Source: Byssovorax sp.
Lineage (GTDB): Bacteria; Myxococcota_A; Polyangia; Polyangiales; Polyangiaceae
Length of the DNA stretch: 64,000 nt
Assembly (NCBI GenBank): GCA_025362495.1
Contig: JANYGI010000176.1
Coordinates: 1-64,000 of the forward strand
Direction: 5' to 3'
Part shown: one piece after another, positions 21,847-32,044 of the stretch
Numbering within the stretch: position 1 is the stretch's first letter
Layout: every line of letters starts with the position of its first letter
The notes under the pieces: generated by a model
What the model saw: the letters and a program-made list of their open reading frames with translations, nothing else
What the model was told of the DNA's origin: nothing
The model's database searches: none
Position numbers and translations under genes: made by a program

Positions 21847-23049
21847 ATGCTCTCGAACGATCACGATCATCGCCACGTAGGCCAGCGCCTCGACCTCTTT
21901 CATCTGCAGGAAGACGCGCCTGGCATGGTGTTCTGGCACCCTCACGGCTTCACCCGCTATCGTGTCCTCGAAGAGGCGGTCCGCCGGCAGATGGCGCGCG
22001 AAGGCTATCGCGAGGTCCGCACGCCTCAAGTGCTTCGCCAGCCGATCTGGGAGGCGAGCGGCCACTGGCAGCACTTTCGCGCTGGCATGTTCGTGCTCGC
22101 CGGCGACGAGGAAGAGCGCGCGGCCGCCCTCAAGCCCGTGAGCTGCCCTGGCCACCTCCAGATCGTGGCGCGACGAGCTCCCTCGTACCGCGAGCTGCCC
22201 ATTCGCCTCGGCGAGCTCGGGCTGGTCCACCGCGACGAGCCGAGCGGCGTCCTGATGGGCCTCTTCCGGCTGCGCCAGTTCACGCAAGACGATGGTCACA
22301 TCCTCTGCGAGGAGGGCCAGGTGGACGCCGAGGTCGAGCGATTCTGTCGCTCGCTCTCCCATTTCTACGAGGCCATGGGCTTTGACGCCGTCTCGGCGGC
22401 CTTCTCGACGCGCCCCGACGAGCGCGCCGGCAGCGACGAGGCGTGGGATCGAGCCGAGTCGGTGCTCCTCGCGGCGGCGCGGCGCGCGGGGCTCGATCCG
22501 ATAATCCAGCCGGGCCAGGGCGCCTTCTACGGGCCAAAGCTCGAGTTCGTCCTGAAGGACCGGCTGGGCCGAGAGTGGCAGTGCGGGACGATCCAGCTCG
22601 ACTTCGTCCTGCCGGAGCGCTTCGGGGTTCAGTACATCGACGCGACCGGCGCGCGCCGAACCCCGGTGTTGCTCCATCGCGCCCTCCTCGGCAGCCTGGA
22701 GCGCTTCCTCGGCGTGCTCCTCGAACATCACGCCGGCGCGCTCCCCGCGTGGCTGGCCCCGGAGCAGGTCGTCGTCGCCCCCGTCGCCGAGGCACAGCAC
22801 CTCTTCGCCACTCGAGTCCTCGAACGCCTCCTCGCCGCGGGGATCCGCGCCCGCGTCGACGCGAGGGCAGAGACGCTCGCCCGCAAGGTGCAAGGCGCGC
22901 ACGAAGGCTCGGTGGCGTTCGTCGCGGTGGTCGGCCGCCGCGAGGTCGAGCGCGGCACCGTCACGCTGCGCAGCCGAGGTGGCCAGCGCGAGCTCGCGCT
23001 GGAGGAGGCCGTGCTGGAGATCCAGCGCGACTGCCATCCTCCGATCTGA
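21847..23049 (+). CDS. threonyl-tRNA synthetase paralogue lacking TGS and editing domains
   Basis: 400 residues against about 640 for bacterial ThrRS: the N-terminal TGS and second additional (editing) domains are absent, and the protein starts directly at the catalytic core (PGMVFWHPHGFTRYRVLE). Zinc and active-site residues are all present: Cys in KPVSCPGH, His in FTQDDGHILC and His in PVLLHRALLGSLERF; motif 2 is HRDEPSGVLMGLFRLRQF. The anticodon-binding domain spans about residues 300-395 (WLAPEQVVVAPVAEA). It should charge tRNA-Thr but not proofread Ser-tRNA-Thr. CGGAG lies 6 nt before the ATG. The leader and attenuator upstream imply Thr-dependent control. Roles may be starvation backup or resistance to a ThrRS inhibitor. 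Confidence 0.88.
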   Translation: MLSNDHDHRHVGQRLDLFHLQEDAPGMVFWHPHGFTRYRVLEEAVRRQMAREGYREVRTPQVLRQPIWEASGHWQHFRAGMFVLAGDEEERAAALKPVSCPGHLQIVARRAPSYRELPIRLGELGLVHRDEPSGVLMGLFRLRQFTQDDGHILCEEGQVDAEVERFCRSLSHFYEAMGFDAVSAAFSTRPDERAGSDEAWDRAESVLLAAARRAGLDPIIQPGQGAFYGPKLEFVLKDRLGREWQCGTIQLDFVLPERFGVQYIDATGARRTPVLLHRALLGSLERFLGVLLEHHAGALPAWLAPEQVVVAPVAEAQHLFATRVLERLLAAGIRARVDARAETLARKVQGAHEGSVAFVAVVGRREVERGTVTLRSRGGQRELALEEAVLEIQRDCHPPI

Positions 23050-23362
23050 CGATCTCCTCGGAAGAGGTGTTGCGCAGGCGTGTCGCGGCCCCGGAGGAGG
23101 CAGCGCGCTCCCCGCGGTCGACGCGCGATTCCCCGCCTCGGGGTGCGACGTTCGTGTGCCGGTCCGCGCGAAGAGTTGAATTCGCACCATCGCCGACCAG
23201 AGCGCCGGCCACGCCCGCCGCGGGCGACGTCAACCCCGGGTACTTCCCTCGTTCACCCGGCCGCGCGCCCGCTTCCCCGCGGGCCGCGCGGTCATCGCGG
23301 TCCATCGTCGCCCCGACGCGCGGGCCATCCCCTCTCCCAACGCTCGTGCGATACTCGCGCGC
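23050..23362 (+). other. intergenic, nothing recognised
   Basis: These 313 bases between the ThrRS paralogue and the acyltransferase contain no supported gene, repeat or strong hairpin. Confidence 0.4.
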
Positions 23363-24781
23363 ATGACGTGGTTTGAGCGCCTGAGTACGCTGGACGCGAC
23401 CTTCCTCCACCTCGAGAACCGCGCGGCGCACATGCACGTCGGCGCCCTGGCGATCTACGAGGGGCCGCCGCCCTCGTACAACGATCTCCTCGCGCTGATC
23501 GAGTCGCGCCTCTCCGCCGTGCCGCGCTACCGGCAGCGGCTGGCGTTCGTGCCGCTCGGGCAAGGGCGGCCGGTGTGGGTCGACGATGGCGAGTTCGATC
23601 TCGGCTACCACGTGCGCCACACCGCGCTGCCCGCGCCGGGCGGGGAAGAGCAGCTCAAGCGGCTCGCGGGGCGGCTGCTCTCGCAGCAGCTCGATCGCGA
23701 CAAACCGCTCTGGGAGATGTGGTTCGTCGAGGGGCTCGGCGACGGGCGGTTCGCGATCATCTCCAAGACACACCACTGCATGGTCGACGGGATCTCCGGC
23801 GTCGACATCGCCGCCGTGCTCATGGACGCCGAGCCGAACCGGGCGCCGCCTCCGCCGCCGAAGCACGCGTGGAAGCCGCGCCCCGCGCCCAGCGGCGCCG
23901 AGCTGCTCGCCGAGACCGTGCGCGATCAGCTCGGGCGCAACCCCTGGCAGCTCCTGCGCGGCGCGATCGAGCCGGGGAGCGAGGTGCGCCGCGTCGCGAT
24001 GGAGCTCGCGGGCGGCATCGCGCCGCTGGTCGGGCTCGCGCAGATGGGCAGCGCGCCGACGTCGTCGCTCAACCAGGAGCTCGGTCCCCACCGTCGGTTC
24101 GAGACGGTGGGGTTCGAGCTCGGCGAGATCAAGAAGGTGCGCGCGGGCCTCGGCGGCACCGTCAACGACGTGATCCTCGCGGTCGTCACGGGCGCTCTCC
24201 GCACGCTGCTGCTGTCGCGCGGCGAGCGACTGACCACCGATCTGCGGGTGATGGTCCCCGTCAGCGTGCGCAGCGCCGAGGCCCGCGGCGCGCTCGGCAA
24301 CCAGGTCGCCGCGGTGTTCTGTCCGCTGCCCGTGACCGAGGCGGATCCGGCGGCGCGGCTCGCGCGCGTCGGCCGCGAGATGCGCGGTCTCAAGGAGAGC
24401 AAGCAGGCCGTCGGCGCCCTCGCGCTCACGCGCCTCGGCGAGTTCACGCCCCCGACGATCCTCGCGCAGGCGGCGCGCTTGCAGGCGCGCACGCGCTTCT
24501 TCAACCTGGTCGTCACCAACGTCCCCGGGCCGCAATTCCCCCTCTATTTGCTCGGACAGAAGCTCCTCGCGGCCTACCCCGTCGTGCCCCTCGCGGCGAT
24601 GCAGACGATCGGGATCGCGCTGCTCAGCTACAACGGATCGATCGGCGTGGGCCTCGTCGGCGACGCGGATCGGGCGCGCGATCTCCACGTGCTCGCCGCC
24701 GCGATGCCCGAGGCGCTGGCCGAGCTCGTCGCCGCCGCGGCGTCACCGCGCGCCGCGGTTGCCGCCGACACCTCGGCGTGA
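23363..24781 (+). CDS. wax ester synthase / diacylglycerol acyltransferase (WS/DGAT)
   Basis: 472 residues, beginning MTWFERLSTLDATFLHLEN as in this family. The catalytic HHxxxDG motif is HHCMVDG near residue 137. The second conserved region PLWEMWFVEGL and the C-terminal NLVVTNVPGPQFPLYLLG, PVVPLAAMQTIGIALLSYNG are also present. These enzymes acylate long-chain alcohols or diacylglycerol with acyl-CoA at the inner membrane face to make storage wax esters or triacylglycerol, known lipid-body components in myxobacteria. The gene is directly followed by a cytochrome P450 remnant. It appears monocistronic. Confidence 0.92.
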   Translation: MTWFERLSTLDATFLHLENRAAHMHVGALAIYEGPPPSYNDLLALIESRLSAVPRYRQRLAFVPLGQGRPVWVDDGEFDLGYHVRHTALPAPGGEEQLKRLAGRLLSQQLDRDKPLWEMWFVEGLGDGRFAIISKTHHCMVDGISGVDIAAVLMDAEPNRAPPPPPKHAWKPRPAPSGAELLAETVRDQLGRNPWQLLRGAIEPGSEVRRVAMELAGGIAPLVGLAQMGSAPTSSLNQELGPHRRFETVGFELGEIKKVRAGLGGTVNDVILAVVTGALRTLLLSRGERLTTDLRVMVPVSVRSAEARGALGNQVAAVFCPLPVTEADPAARLARVGREMRGLKESKQAVGALALTRLGEFTPPTILAQAARLQARTRFFNLVVTNVPGPQFPLYLLGQKLLAAYPVVPLAAMQTIGIALLSYNGSIGVGLVGDADRARDLHVLAAAMPEALAELVAAAASPRAAVAADTSA

Positions 24782-24791
24782 AGTCACCTGA

Positions 24792-25025
<234 letters not shown>

Positions 25026-25044
25026 CCTCCGCTATCGTCGCGCG

Positions 25045-25497
25045 ATGACCATCAAGCTTCCCTCGCATGCGTTCGTCGCCCTCGCGGCGCTCGGCTGGGC
25101 CGACGGCACGTTCAAGCGCATCGAGTCCGCCGCGCTGATCCGCGCCGCGAAAGAGTGCGGGATCGAGGGCGAAGAGCTCGCCGAGGTCGAGCGCTCGACG
25201 AAGACCAGGGTCGAGCTCGCGAGCTTCGATCCGGGCGATCTCGGCCCGTGGGATCGGGTCATCACCTACGCGCTCGCGTCGTGGCTCGCCACGCTCGACG
25301 GCGTTGTCTCGCGCGACGAGAGCGCCGCGCTCGCGCAGCTCGGCGAGCGCCTCGGCCTCGAGGCCGGCACGCGCAAGCGGGCGGCGTCGGCGGCGTTCGA
25401 CATCTCGGTGCTCCCCGAAGGCGGACGCCCCGACCGGTACGATTTCGTCAAGCTCGTCGCGCGCCTGAAGGAGAAGCTGCCGCAGCTCGCGAAGTGA
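25045..25497 (+). CDS. TerB-like (tellurite-resistance/DUF533-type) protein
   Basis: 150 residues, all-helical, with the acidic repeats of TerB-like domains: AALGWADGTFKRIESAALIRAAKECGI in the N-terminal half and ASWLATLDGVVSRDESAALAQLGERLGL in the C-terminal half. In each, the Asp-Gly plus Glu/Ser pattern builds a metal-binding loop. TerB-like proteins are cytoplasmic and often membrane-associated; their role is ill-defined outside tellurite operons, and no other ter genes are here. The 20-bp gap from the P450 remnant and the 32-bp gap to the downstream reductase suggest co-transcription with the SDR. Confidence 0.7.
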   Translation: MTIKLPSHAFVALAALGWADGTFKRIESAALIRAAKECGIEGEELAEVERSTKTRVELASFDPGDLGPWDRVITYALASWLATLDGVVSRDESAALAQLGERLGLEAGTRKRAASAAFDISVLPEGGRPDRYDFVKLVARLKEKLPQLAK

Positions 25498-25529
25498 CCG
25501 GCGCGGCCGCGTGAAGTAAGTTGCGGGCC

Positions 25530-26327
25530 ATGAAGGACGCGTTTGCCCGCAAGTACGGCCCCTGGGCGCTGATCACCGGGGCCTCGTCCGGCATCGGCGA
25601 GGCGCTCGCGCGAAAGCTCGCGGCGCGCGGCCTCTCGCTGGTGCTCGCGGCGCGCCGCAAAGACCGCCTCGACGCGCTGGCCGCAGAGCTCGGGCGCGCC
25701 CACGGCGTCGAGGTCCGCGTCGTCGCGGTCGATCTCGCGCAGCGCGATTTCCTCCCCGCGATCGAGCAGGCCACCTCGGGCATCGAGGTCGGGCTGCTGG
25801 TGAACAACGCCGGCTTCGGCCACAAGGGTCGCTTCCTCGACAGCGATCTCGACAGACAGCTCGAGATGCTCGACGTCAACTGCCGCGCGTCGCTCGTCCT
25901 CGCGCACGCCTTCGGGCGCAAGATGGCCGCGCGGCACCGCGGCGGGATCATCTTCACGTCGTCCACCGCCGCGTTCCAGGGCACCCCCTTCACGAGCCAC
26001 TACGCGGCCACCAAGGGCTGGGGCCTCCAGCTCGCCGAAGGCCTCGCCTGCGAGCTCCGGGGCGAGGGGATCGACGTCCTCGCGCTCTGCCCCGGCCCGA
26101 CCGACACCGAGGGCCCGCGCCGCACCGGCGTCGATCCTGCGAAGATCCCGGTGAAGATGATGACCGCCGAGGCCGTGGCCGCCGCCGCGCTGAACGCCCT
26201 TGGAAAGAAGGCGATCGTCATCCCCGGCCTCGTCAATCGCCTCGCCTATGCCGCGGTTCGCCTCACGCCGCGCGGCTTCGCCGCCGAGACGGCCGGCCGG
26301 CTGATCCACCGCTCCACGGGCGGCTGA
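25530..26327 (+). CDS. short-chain dehydrogenase/reductase
   Basis: 265-residue classical SDR: cofactor motif TGASSGIGEALARKL at about residues 16-30, LLVNNAGFGHKG, catalytic Ser in IIFTSSTAAF and YxxxK as YAATK. The Arg-rich end of strand two (LAARRKDRL) suggests NADP. It is similar to the DltE/YqjQ-like reductases; the substrate is unknown. The ATG at 25530 is preferred to a TTG three codons earlier. It may be cotranscribed with the TerB-like gene upstream and the phosphoesterase 15 bp downstream. Confidence 0.9.
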   Translation: MKDAFARKYGPWALITGASSGIGEALARKLAARGLSLVLAARRKDRLDALAAELGRAHGVEVRVVAVDLAQRDFLPAIEQATSGIEVGLLVNNAGFGHKGRFLDSDLDRQLEMLDVNCRASLVLAHAFGRKMAARHRGGIIFTSSTAAFQGTPFTSHYAATKGWGLQLAEGLACELRGEGIDVLALCPGPTDTEGPRRTGVDPAKIPVKMMTAEAVAAAALNALGKKAIVIPGLVNRLAYAAVRLTPRGFAAETAGRLIHRSTGG

Positions 26328-26342
26328 GCCGCGTCGCGCCCG

Positions 26343-27617
26343 ATGCTGATCCGCTTTCTGATCTTCGCGGTGGTGCTCGCGGTCATCCTCGGGGGCGCGA
26401 GCACGTTCCTCGTTCGCCGCCTCGCGAGCGCGTTCGGCCTCGGCCCGCGCCGGCGCCGCGCGCTCGGCGTCACGCTCGGCGTGGCGGTGGCATTCGGCCT
26501 CGGTGGGCGCGTCCTCGGCTGGGTCCCGCAGCGCATCCTCGAGCCGCTGGAGACCACCGCATTCGCCGTCCTCCTCGCGGCGGTGTTCGCGGCGATGATC
26601 CTCGGGGTGATCGATCTCGCGCAGCTCGTCGCCTCGATCCCGCGGCGCTTCTCGCGTCGCCTCGCCTCGACGCCCGCGAGCCACGCCGCGCCGCCGCCGT
26701 CAGCCGCGGAGCCCGCGATCGCCGCGCCGACGCCGATCGCGGATCCCCCGCCGAACGCGCCTCTCCCCGGCCTGCCGCGGCGAACGTTCCTCGCCCAGGC
26801 GACCGCCGGATCGGCCGTGCTCGTCGGCGCGAGCGGCTCGCTCTACGGGACGCTGATCGGCCGTCACGACTACGCGCTCGTCGACGTGCCCGCGCGCGTC
26901 CCGGGCCTCTCGCGGCGCCTCGACGGGTTCACGATCGTCCAGCTCTCGGATCTCCACATCGGCACCTTCGTCGGCGAGCCCGAGCTCCGCGCCGCGGAGG
27001 ATCTGGTCCGCCGCGCCCGCCCGGATCTGCTCATTCTCACGGGTGATCTGCTCGATCACGATCCTCGCCTGGGCGACACGCTCGCTCGCTTCGTGCGCCG
27101 CCTCGGGGCGTACGCGCGGCACGGCGTCGTCGCCATCCCCGGCAATCACGACTACTACGCCGGCGTCGACGCGGTGACCGCGGCCGTGACCGGCGGCGGC
27201 GGGACGATGCTGATCAACGACGGCCGGGTGATCGGCGACGCGGGCGCGAGCTTCGCGCTCCTCGGCGTCGACGACATCTACGGCCCGCGCACCGATCCGC
27301 GCGCGGCCGGGCCCGATCTCGATCGCGCCATCGCCACGGTGCCCGTTGATCTGCCGCGCGTCCTGCTCTGCCACAACCCGCAGCTCTTCCCGCTCCTCGC
27401 GCCGCGCGTCGGCCTCCAGCTCAGCGGCCACACCCACGGCGGCCAGATCAACTTCGGCGTCCGCCCCGCGCGCCTCGTCCTCGGTCACCCGTTCATCGCG
27501 GGCGCTTATCACCTCGGCGACACGAGCCTTTACGTCAATCGAGGCTTCGGGACGACAGGTCCGCCGGCGCGCATCGGCTCCGCGCCCGAGGTGTCGCGGA
27601 TCATCTTGACTGGGTAG
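26343..27617 (+). CDS. membrane-anchored metallophosphoesterase
   Basis: 424 residues. Three N-terminal hydrophobic stretches (about residues 3-20, 38-58 and 65-95) are followed by a Pro/Ala linker, a twin-arginine-like RRTFLAQATAGSAVLVG, and a calcineurin-like phosphoesterase domain. Its metal ligands are all visible: DLHIG, LTGDLLDHD, IPGNHDYY and SGHTHGGQINF. The nearest type is the YkuE/YaeI-like lipid phosphoesterases, which act at the outer face of the inner membrane on UDP-sugar-lipid or phospholipid substrates. It starts 15 bp after the SDR stop, suggesting an operon. Confidence 0.9.
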   Translation: MLIRFLIFAVVLAVILGGASTFLVRRLASAFGLGPRRRRALGVTLGVAVAFGLGGRVLGWVPQRILEPLETTAFAVLLAAVFAAMILGVIDLAQLVASIPRRFSRRLASTPASHAAPPPSAAEPAIAAPTPIADPPPNAPLPGLPRRTFLAQATAGSAVLVGASGSLYGTLIGRHDYALVDVPARVPGLSRRLDGFTIVQLSDLHIGTFVGEPELRAAEDLVRRARPDLLILTGDLLDHDPRLGDTLARFVRRLGAYARHGVVAIPGNHDYYAGVDAVTAAVTGGGGTMLINDGRVIGDAGASFALLGVDDIYGPRTDPRAAGPDLDRAIATVPVDLPRVLLCHNPQLFPLLAPRVGLQLSGHTHGGQINFGVRPARLVLGHPFIAGAYHLGDTSLYVNRGFGTTGPPARIGSAPEVSRIILTG

Positions 27618-27727
27618 TTCCGGCGGACATCAAAGGGCCATTGATCGGGACGTTCCTGATCCAGCACCCCCGAGATCCCCGAAACGCTGGAGATGAGGGG
27701 CAAACCAGGGTAACCAAGGACCCTCCC

Positions 27728-29014
27728 ATGGCAGCCAGACTCGGCGGAACGTTCCTCGTCGGTGCAAGCGGTCCGGTCAACTATGCCGGCCAGTGCATCC
27801 TTTCGAGCCGCGTCGCCGACGGGCTGCGCGAGCTGACGCCCGACAGCCTCTACGGCGGCTTTCGCCGTGGCGTCGAGGAGAGCGCCAAGCGCGTCGGCGT
27901 GGGCACGGCCGACGTCGAGCGGCTGCTGCCGATGGATCAGGTGCGCAGCCTGGTGAACCGGTTGACGCTCTCGCAGCAGAACGCGGTCAGCGCGTGGACG
28001 ATGCACGCGGGCCACATGGGCGGCCTGCTCAAGGGCGTGGCCGACCTCACCTCCGACGGCCGCGCGCCGGACGTGGGCCTCTGCCTGGAGCGCCTGGCGA
28101 AGAAGGTCACCCGCGATCGCGAGCTCGCCGAGCCGCTGCGCTCGCTCGCCACCGACGTGAGCGAGTGGCAAGACCTCATCGCGCGCTGCCGCGATCTCCT
28201 CGACGACGGCGGCGCCCTCGAGCGCGCCTACCGCATGCGCCGCGTTCGCCGGGTGCTCGCCGTCGCGGGGCTCGCGGGGATCATCGTCGGGGCCCTCGGC
28301 GTGGTGCTGTGGGTCCGAGCGGCCCGCCTGCGCGTCGACGCCGTACTCGCCGTCGCCGATCCCTGCGCCGCCGCGGCGATCGAGCCGGGCGACACGCGCC
28401 GCGCTTCGTCGGAGCAGCGCCGGCAGATCGAGGCGCGATCGGCCGAGTGCGCGAGCGTGCGCGAGCGCGAGGCGAAGGAGCGCGAGGTCGCGCTCGCGCG
28501 CGAGGCGAAGGCCCGCGCGGAGCAGGTCCAGAAGAAGGATCTCGAGCAGAAGTGCGAGGCGCTCGCGGCCCACGTCGAGAAGCAAGCGCTCACGCCGGAC
28601 GACGTCGCGTTCGCCGGCCCGCGCGCGGCGCTGCTCCGCCGGATCTCCGCGGGCGCCCTCGACGCAGCCGACTTCGGACCCACCGATCCCGACCTTCCCT
28701 GCTCCGCGGCCCCGAGCGCCGCGCGCTTCACCGACGCCTTCACGCGCGCTGTCGTCGCGTCGCCGGCGCGCTGGGCCAACGCCGACGATCCATCGAAGCT
28801 CGTGACGGCGGCGCTGATCGCCCACGTCGACGATCTGCCGGGATCGGCCAAGCAGGTCGTGGCGCGACGCGCGGACGATCTCGCCAAGAAGGCGCTGATC
28901 ATCGGCGTACCCGGCCTGTTGCCCCGCGCGATTCGCCTCTGTCAGCTCAAGGACGCGCTCGGGATCCACGGCGGCTCGTTCTGCGCCGGCGCCCTGTTTT
29001 CGCTCAAGAAGTAG
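27728..29014 (+). CDS. hypothetical protein with one transmembrane helix
   Basis: 428 residues. The N-terminal 175 residues form a helical cytoplasmic-looking domain (LGGTFLVGASGPVNYAGQ; VERLLPMDQVRSLVNRL). One transmembrane helix (VLAVAGLAGIIVGALGVVLWV) lies at about 176-196, then comes a charged coiled coil (REREAKEREVALAREAKARAE) and a C-terminal domain with several Cys (CSAAPS, CQLKDALG, FCAGALF). No family is recognised. The gene ends 11 bp inside the convergent Cys-cluster gene. The start at 27728 is chosen by the change from non-coding composition. Confidence 0.7.
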   Translation: MAARLGGTFLVGASGPVNYAGQCILSSRVADGLRELTPDSLYGGFRRGVEESAKRVGVGTADVERLLPMDQVRSLVNRLTLSQQNAVSAWTMHAGHMGGLLKGVADLTSDGRAPDVGLCLERLAKKVTRDRELAEPLRSLATDVSEWQDLIARCRDLLDDGGALERAYRMRRVRRVLAVAGLAGIIVGALGVVLWVRAARLRVDAVLAVADPCAAAAIEPGDTRRASSEQRRQIEARSAECASVREREAKEREVALAREAKARAEQVQKKDLEQKCEALAAHVEKQALTPDDVAFAGPRAALLRRISAGALDAADFGPTDPDLPCSAAPSAARFTDAFTRAVVASPARWANADDPSKLVTAALIAHVDDLPGSAKQVVARRADDLAKKALIIGVPGLLPRAIRLCQLKDALGIHGGSFCAGALFSLKK

Positions 29015-29762
29015 CGGCCGACTCGGCGTCGCGGGCGAGCCCGAAGACCGGTAAACGCCGCCTCCAGCGCTCTCCCGCGGTCGGCCTCTCGAGCGCGATC
29101 CGCACCGCGGCGACGAGCTCCAGCAGCGCGCCGTCGAGGCCCGCGTCGCCGCACGCGAGCGCGAGGCCCGCGAGGACAGCGCCGGTGATCTCGTAGCCGA
29201 GCGCGTAGACGGGCGGGCTCGCGCCCCCGGTTTCGCTCGCGAAATGCTGCTCGCACGCGCTCACGTCGAGCGAGGTCCACCCGGCGCAGGTGAGCGGCCG
29301 GACCTCGTGGACCGAGCAGCTCCCGTCGCCTCCGAGGAGCGGACAGGCGATCTTCGCCTCGAAGCGCCGCGATCGGGTGAGCCCGCGCGTGCGCTCGTCG
29401 GCCGCGGCGATCCGCGCGCCGATCGCCGCGAGCGCGCCGGGATCGAGCGTGCTCCGCAGGTGCGCGGCGATGCGCAGGGCCTCGGGAGCCGTGAGGATCA
29501 CCTTGGACGAGCAGCAGTGCGAGCACCCTTTGGCGCAGGCGATGGGTCGACTCGGGGGCTCGCGCAGGTTCGCCGCCCGCGCGAGATCGACGGCGCGATC
29601 GAGGGCGAGCCGCGCGGCCTCGATCGCGGCGGCGTCGTCGTCGCGCGCGAGGATGGGCCCGAGCGCGCTGCGCTCTCCGGCGGCGACGCCGGCGAGGAGC
29701 TCGGGCGTCCAGCGCGAGCGCGCGGCGAGGGGGAGCAGTCGGTTCGTCCTGGAGCGATTCAC
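29004..29762 (-). CDS. YkgJ-type Cys-cluster (putative zinc/iron) protein
   Basis: 252 residues containing the Cys signature of the YkgJ family: CAKGCSHCC near residue 78, followed by ACPLLGGDGSCSVHEVRPLTCAGW, where the spaced Cys residues make the metal-binding cluster. Proteins of this family are uncharacterised metal-binding proteins, some acting with methyltransferase-like partners. Its 3' end overlaps the convergent upstream gene by 11 bp. The start MNRSRTNRLL lies at the divergent promoter region facing traA. Confidence 0.82.
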   Translation of the reverse strand: MNRSRTNRLLPLAARSRWTPELLAGVAAGERSALGPILARDDDAAAIEAARLALDRAVDLARAANLREPPSRPIACAKGCSHCCSSKVILTAPEALRIAAHLRSTLDPGALAAIGARIAAADERTRGLTRSRRFEAKIACPLLGGDGSCSVHEVRPLTCAGWTSLDVSACEQHFASETGGASPPVYALGYEITGAVLAGLALACGDAGLDGALLELVAAVRIALERPTAGERWRRRLPVFGLARDAESAATS

Positions 29763-29950
29763 GCGGCGAAAGGCTAGCGCAAGGCTCCGCCGATCGGCCG
29801 CAGGATGCTAGTGTTCGTCGCCGTTGCCAGTCGATCACCGATGCAACCATGTGGGCGTGGCACGTCACTTGCGCGTCGTCGACCGACTGTGTTAGCGTCG
29901 CCTCGTCGGGCCCGATCAGCGGTTAAATCAGGGCGGTGGGTGTGCTTGCC

Positions 29951-32044
29951 ATGCTTGGTAAACGAATTGGCGTCGCGCTCGCGGGGCTCCTTTCCTTCCT
30001 CCCGCTGCTCACCGGAACGGCCCGGGCAGCCAATACCGTCATTCCGTCGCCGATCGCCGTCCCGCTGACGGTCGACGGTACTGGCCTGTGCATCGCTTCC
30101 GCCGTCTCGTCCGACGCCAACTTCATCGCCGACTTCGGCAATCTCAACGCCGGTAACTACAACGGTTCCATGAACACGTTCATGGAAGCTCACGCCATGG
30201 ACCGGGTCGAGTCCGTCGTTCATACGCTGCTCGACCTGAGCAACAACAACGACCCGGGCGGCCCGGTCAAGGCGAGCTACGGCGACTTCACCGACGTGAT
30301 GATGCCCCTCTGCAAGACGGGCGGCTGCGACTTTTTCATCAACGACACCACGACGCACTTCGGCTCACGGCTGCGCGGCTTCTTCAACGTCACGGCCGAT
30401 CTCGTGGGCCAGCCGATCCACTTCGGCCTCTACACCGACGACGCGGTGAGCCTGACGTTCTTCGGAAAGGCGGGCGCGATTTACCCGGTCGCGGTCCGTC
30501 CGCCGCAGCTCGGCTTCCCCACCTGGCGACTGACTACCTCGGTGACGTTCTCGCAGCCGGGGCTCTACCCGCTGGAGATCCTGTACGTCGAGATCGGCGA
30601 CGACGCCGCGCTCGAAATGTCGTATTTCGTCGGGACGTTCACCGATTTCGAGATCTCGGCCAAGCAGATGCCGGTGACGAAGCTGAGCGGCGTCGGCTTC
30701 AAGCTCTTCGCGCCGAAGTCGTTCGCGATGACGGTGAGCGGCGAGGCGCCGTTCCCGGATCCCGACGTCTGCCAGCAGTGTGATCGCCAGTTCGTCAACC
30801 TGCCTGGCAACAACGGCTGCAAGCTCGGGTATTACTGCAACGAGGCGGCTCTCTGCGGGCCCTGCGACTCGGCGGCGCTCTGCGGGCCCACCTGCTCTCC
30901 CTGCGGCGGCACCACGCCGTTCTGCATCAACACCAATGGCAAGCTCGACTGCGGGAGCTGCCGCACCGACCTCGACTGCCAGGCGGGCTACACCTGCGAT
31001 CTCGTCAAGCACACCTGCAACCAGACGCACGAGTGCGAGAACGACACCCAGTGCGAACGCGGCAAGGCCTGCATCGATTACACCTGCCAGTTCTGCGACA
31101 CGCCCGATCACTGCGCCGGCGCCTCGTGCAACTGCTGCCCCAGGGGCAACTTCGCCAAGACGATGCAGTGCGCCCAGCTCGACGGCAGCGGGATCGTCGG
31201 CTCCCCGCCGCAGCACGCGCCGGTGTGCATCGAGTGCGTGACGACGGCGGACTGCGCGGCGGGCGGCGTCTGCGACAAGCTCTCTGGCCTCTGCGTCGAC
31301 AAGCTCGCCGTCCACGAGCGCGCGGACTGCTGCGGCGACGACTGCACGCCTTGCCCCACCGACGCTCCGTTCTGCCTCCCCAACCACCTCGGCGAGGCTT
31401 GCGCCGTCTGCCGCAACGATCTCGACTGCAAGAACGGCGACTACTGCCTGAGCGGGCAGTGCCAGGGCTGCATCGTCGATCAGCGCTGCGGCGAGCGCTG
31501 CGAGACGTGCGGTGGCGACAAGCCCTATTGCTTCGGTGAGCAGGTGGCGAGCACCGCGGTGTGCGTGCGCTGCACGACCGACGATCAGTGCCCCGGCGGC
31601 TCGTGCAACCCGACGACGCACGACTGCGAGCCCAAATGCGAGGCGAGCTGCTCGCCGGCCACGCCGTTCTGCTTCGGCGCGGCCTGCGTCGAGTGCTTTG
31701 CCGACACCCAGTGTCCTTGCGGCGGCACATGTGAGGCGGCCTCTCACACCTGCAGCACCTCGTGCAAGACCAACGGCGATTGCATGGGCAACGAGCACTG
31801 CCGCTGGGACGACGCGGGCACCGCGAAGGAGTGCACGCCGGGGCCGATGCTCGACAACACCGCGTGCGGGAGCACCCTCGGCTCGGCCTGCGCCGGGAGC
31901 ACGATTGGCAGCAAGGGTGTCGATCCGGTGCCGCCGACGGGGATCGCGGCCCTCGGGATCCTCACGTTCCTCATGCGTCGACGCGGGATGAAGCGCAGAG
32001 CCGCGAAGGCGTCGAAGTCGCCCCGCGCAGGAGCCTCGTCGTGA
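29951..32044 (+). CDS. traA: TraA-like outer-membrane-exchange receptor
   Basis: 697 residues. Signal peptide [26 protein letters not shown]; an in-frame GTG at 29936 would add five residues. A PA14-like lectin fold follows at about residues 110-225 ([41 protein letters not shown]). From about residue 270 to 640 there are tandem Cys-rich repeats ([39 protein letters not shown]). The end has a short hydrophobic helix ([18 protein letters not shown]) and an Arg/Lys tail, the form of a MYXO-CTERM or PEP-CTERM-like sorting signal, but with no Gly-Cys pair right before the helix. This is the layout of Myxococcus TraA, the polymorphic kin-recognition adhesin. It overlaps traB (GTGA), as expected. 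Confidence 0.82.
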   Translation: MLGKRIGVALAGLLSFLPLLTGTARAANTVIPSPIAVPLTVDGTGLCIASAVSSDANFIADFGNLNAGNYNGSMNTFMEAHAMDRVESVVHTLLDLSNNNDPGGPVKASYGDFTDVMMPLCKTGGCDFFINDTTTHFGSRLRGFFNVTADLVGQPIHFGLYTDDAVSLTFFGKAGAIYPVAVRPPQLGFPTWRLTTSVTFSQPGLYPLEILYVEIGDDAALEMSYFVGTFTDFEISAKQMPVTKLSGVGFKLFAPKSFAMTVSGEAPFPDPDVCQQCDRQFVNLPGNNGCKLGYYCNEAALCGPCDSAALCGPTCSPCGGTTPFCINTNGKLDCGSCRTDLDCQAGYTCDLVKHTCNQTHECENDTQCERGKACIDYTCQFCDTPDHCAGASCNCCPRGNFAKTMQCAQLDGSGIVGSPPQHAPVCIECVTTADCAAGGVCDKLSGLCVDKLAVHERADCCGDDCTPCPTDAPFCLPNHLGEACAVCRNDLDCKNGDYCLSGQCQGCIVDQRCGERCETCGGDKPYCFGEQVASTAVCVRCTTDDQCPGGSCNPTTHDCEPKCEASCSPATPFCFGAACVECFADTQCPCGGTCEAASHTCSTSCKTNGDCMGNEHCRWDDAGTAKECTPGPMLDNTACGSTLGSACAGSTIGSKGVDPVPPTGIAALGILTFLMRRRGMKRRAAKASKSPRAGASS

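Noticed and set aside
30365-31798. 477-codon minus-strand frame opposite traA
   Set aside because: Ala/Val/Arg-rich antisense of Cys-rich repeats; no motif.
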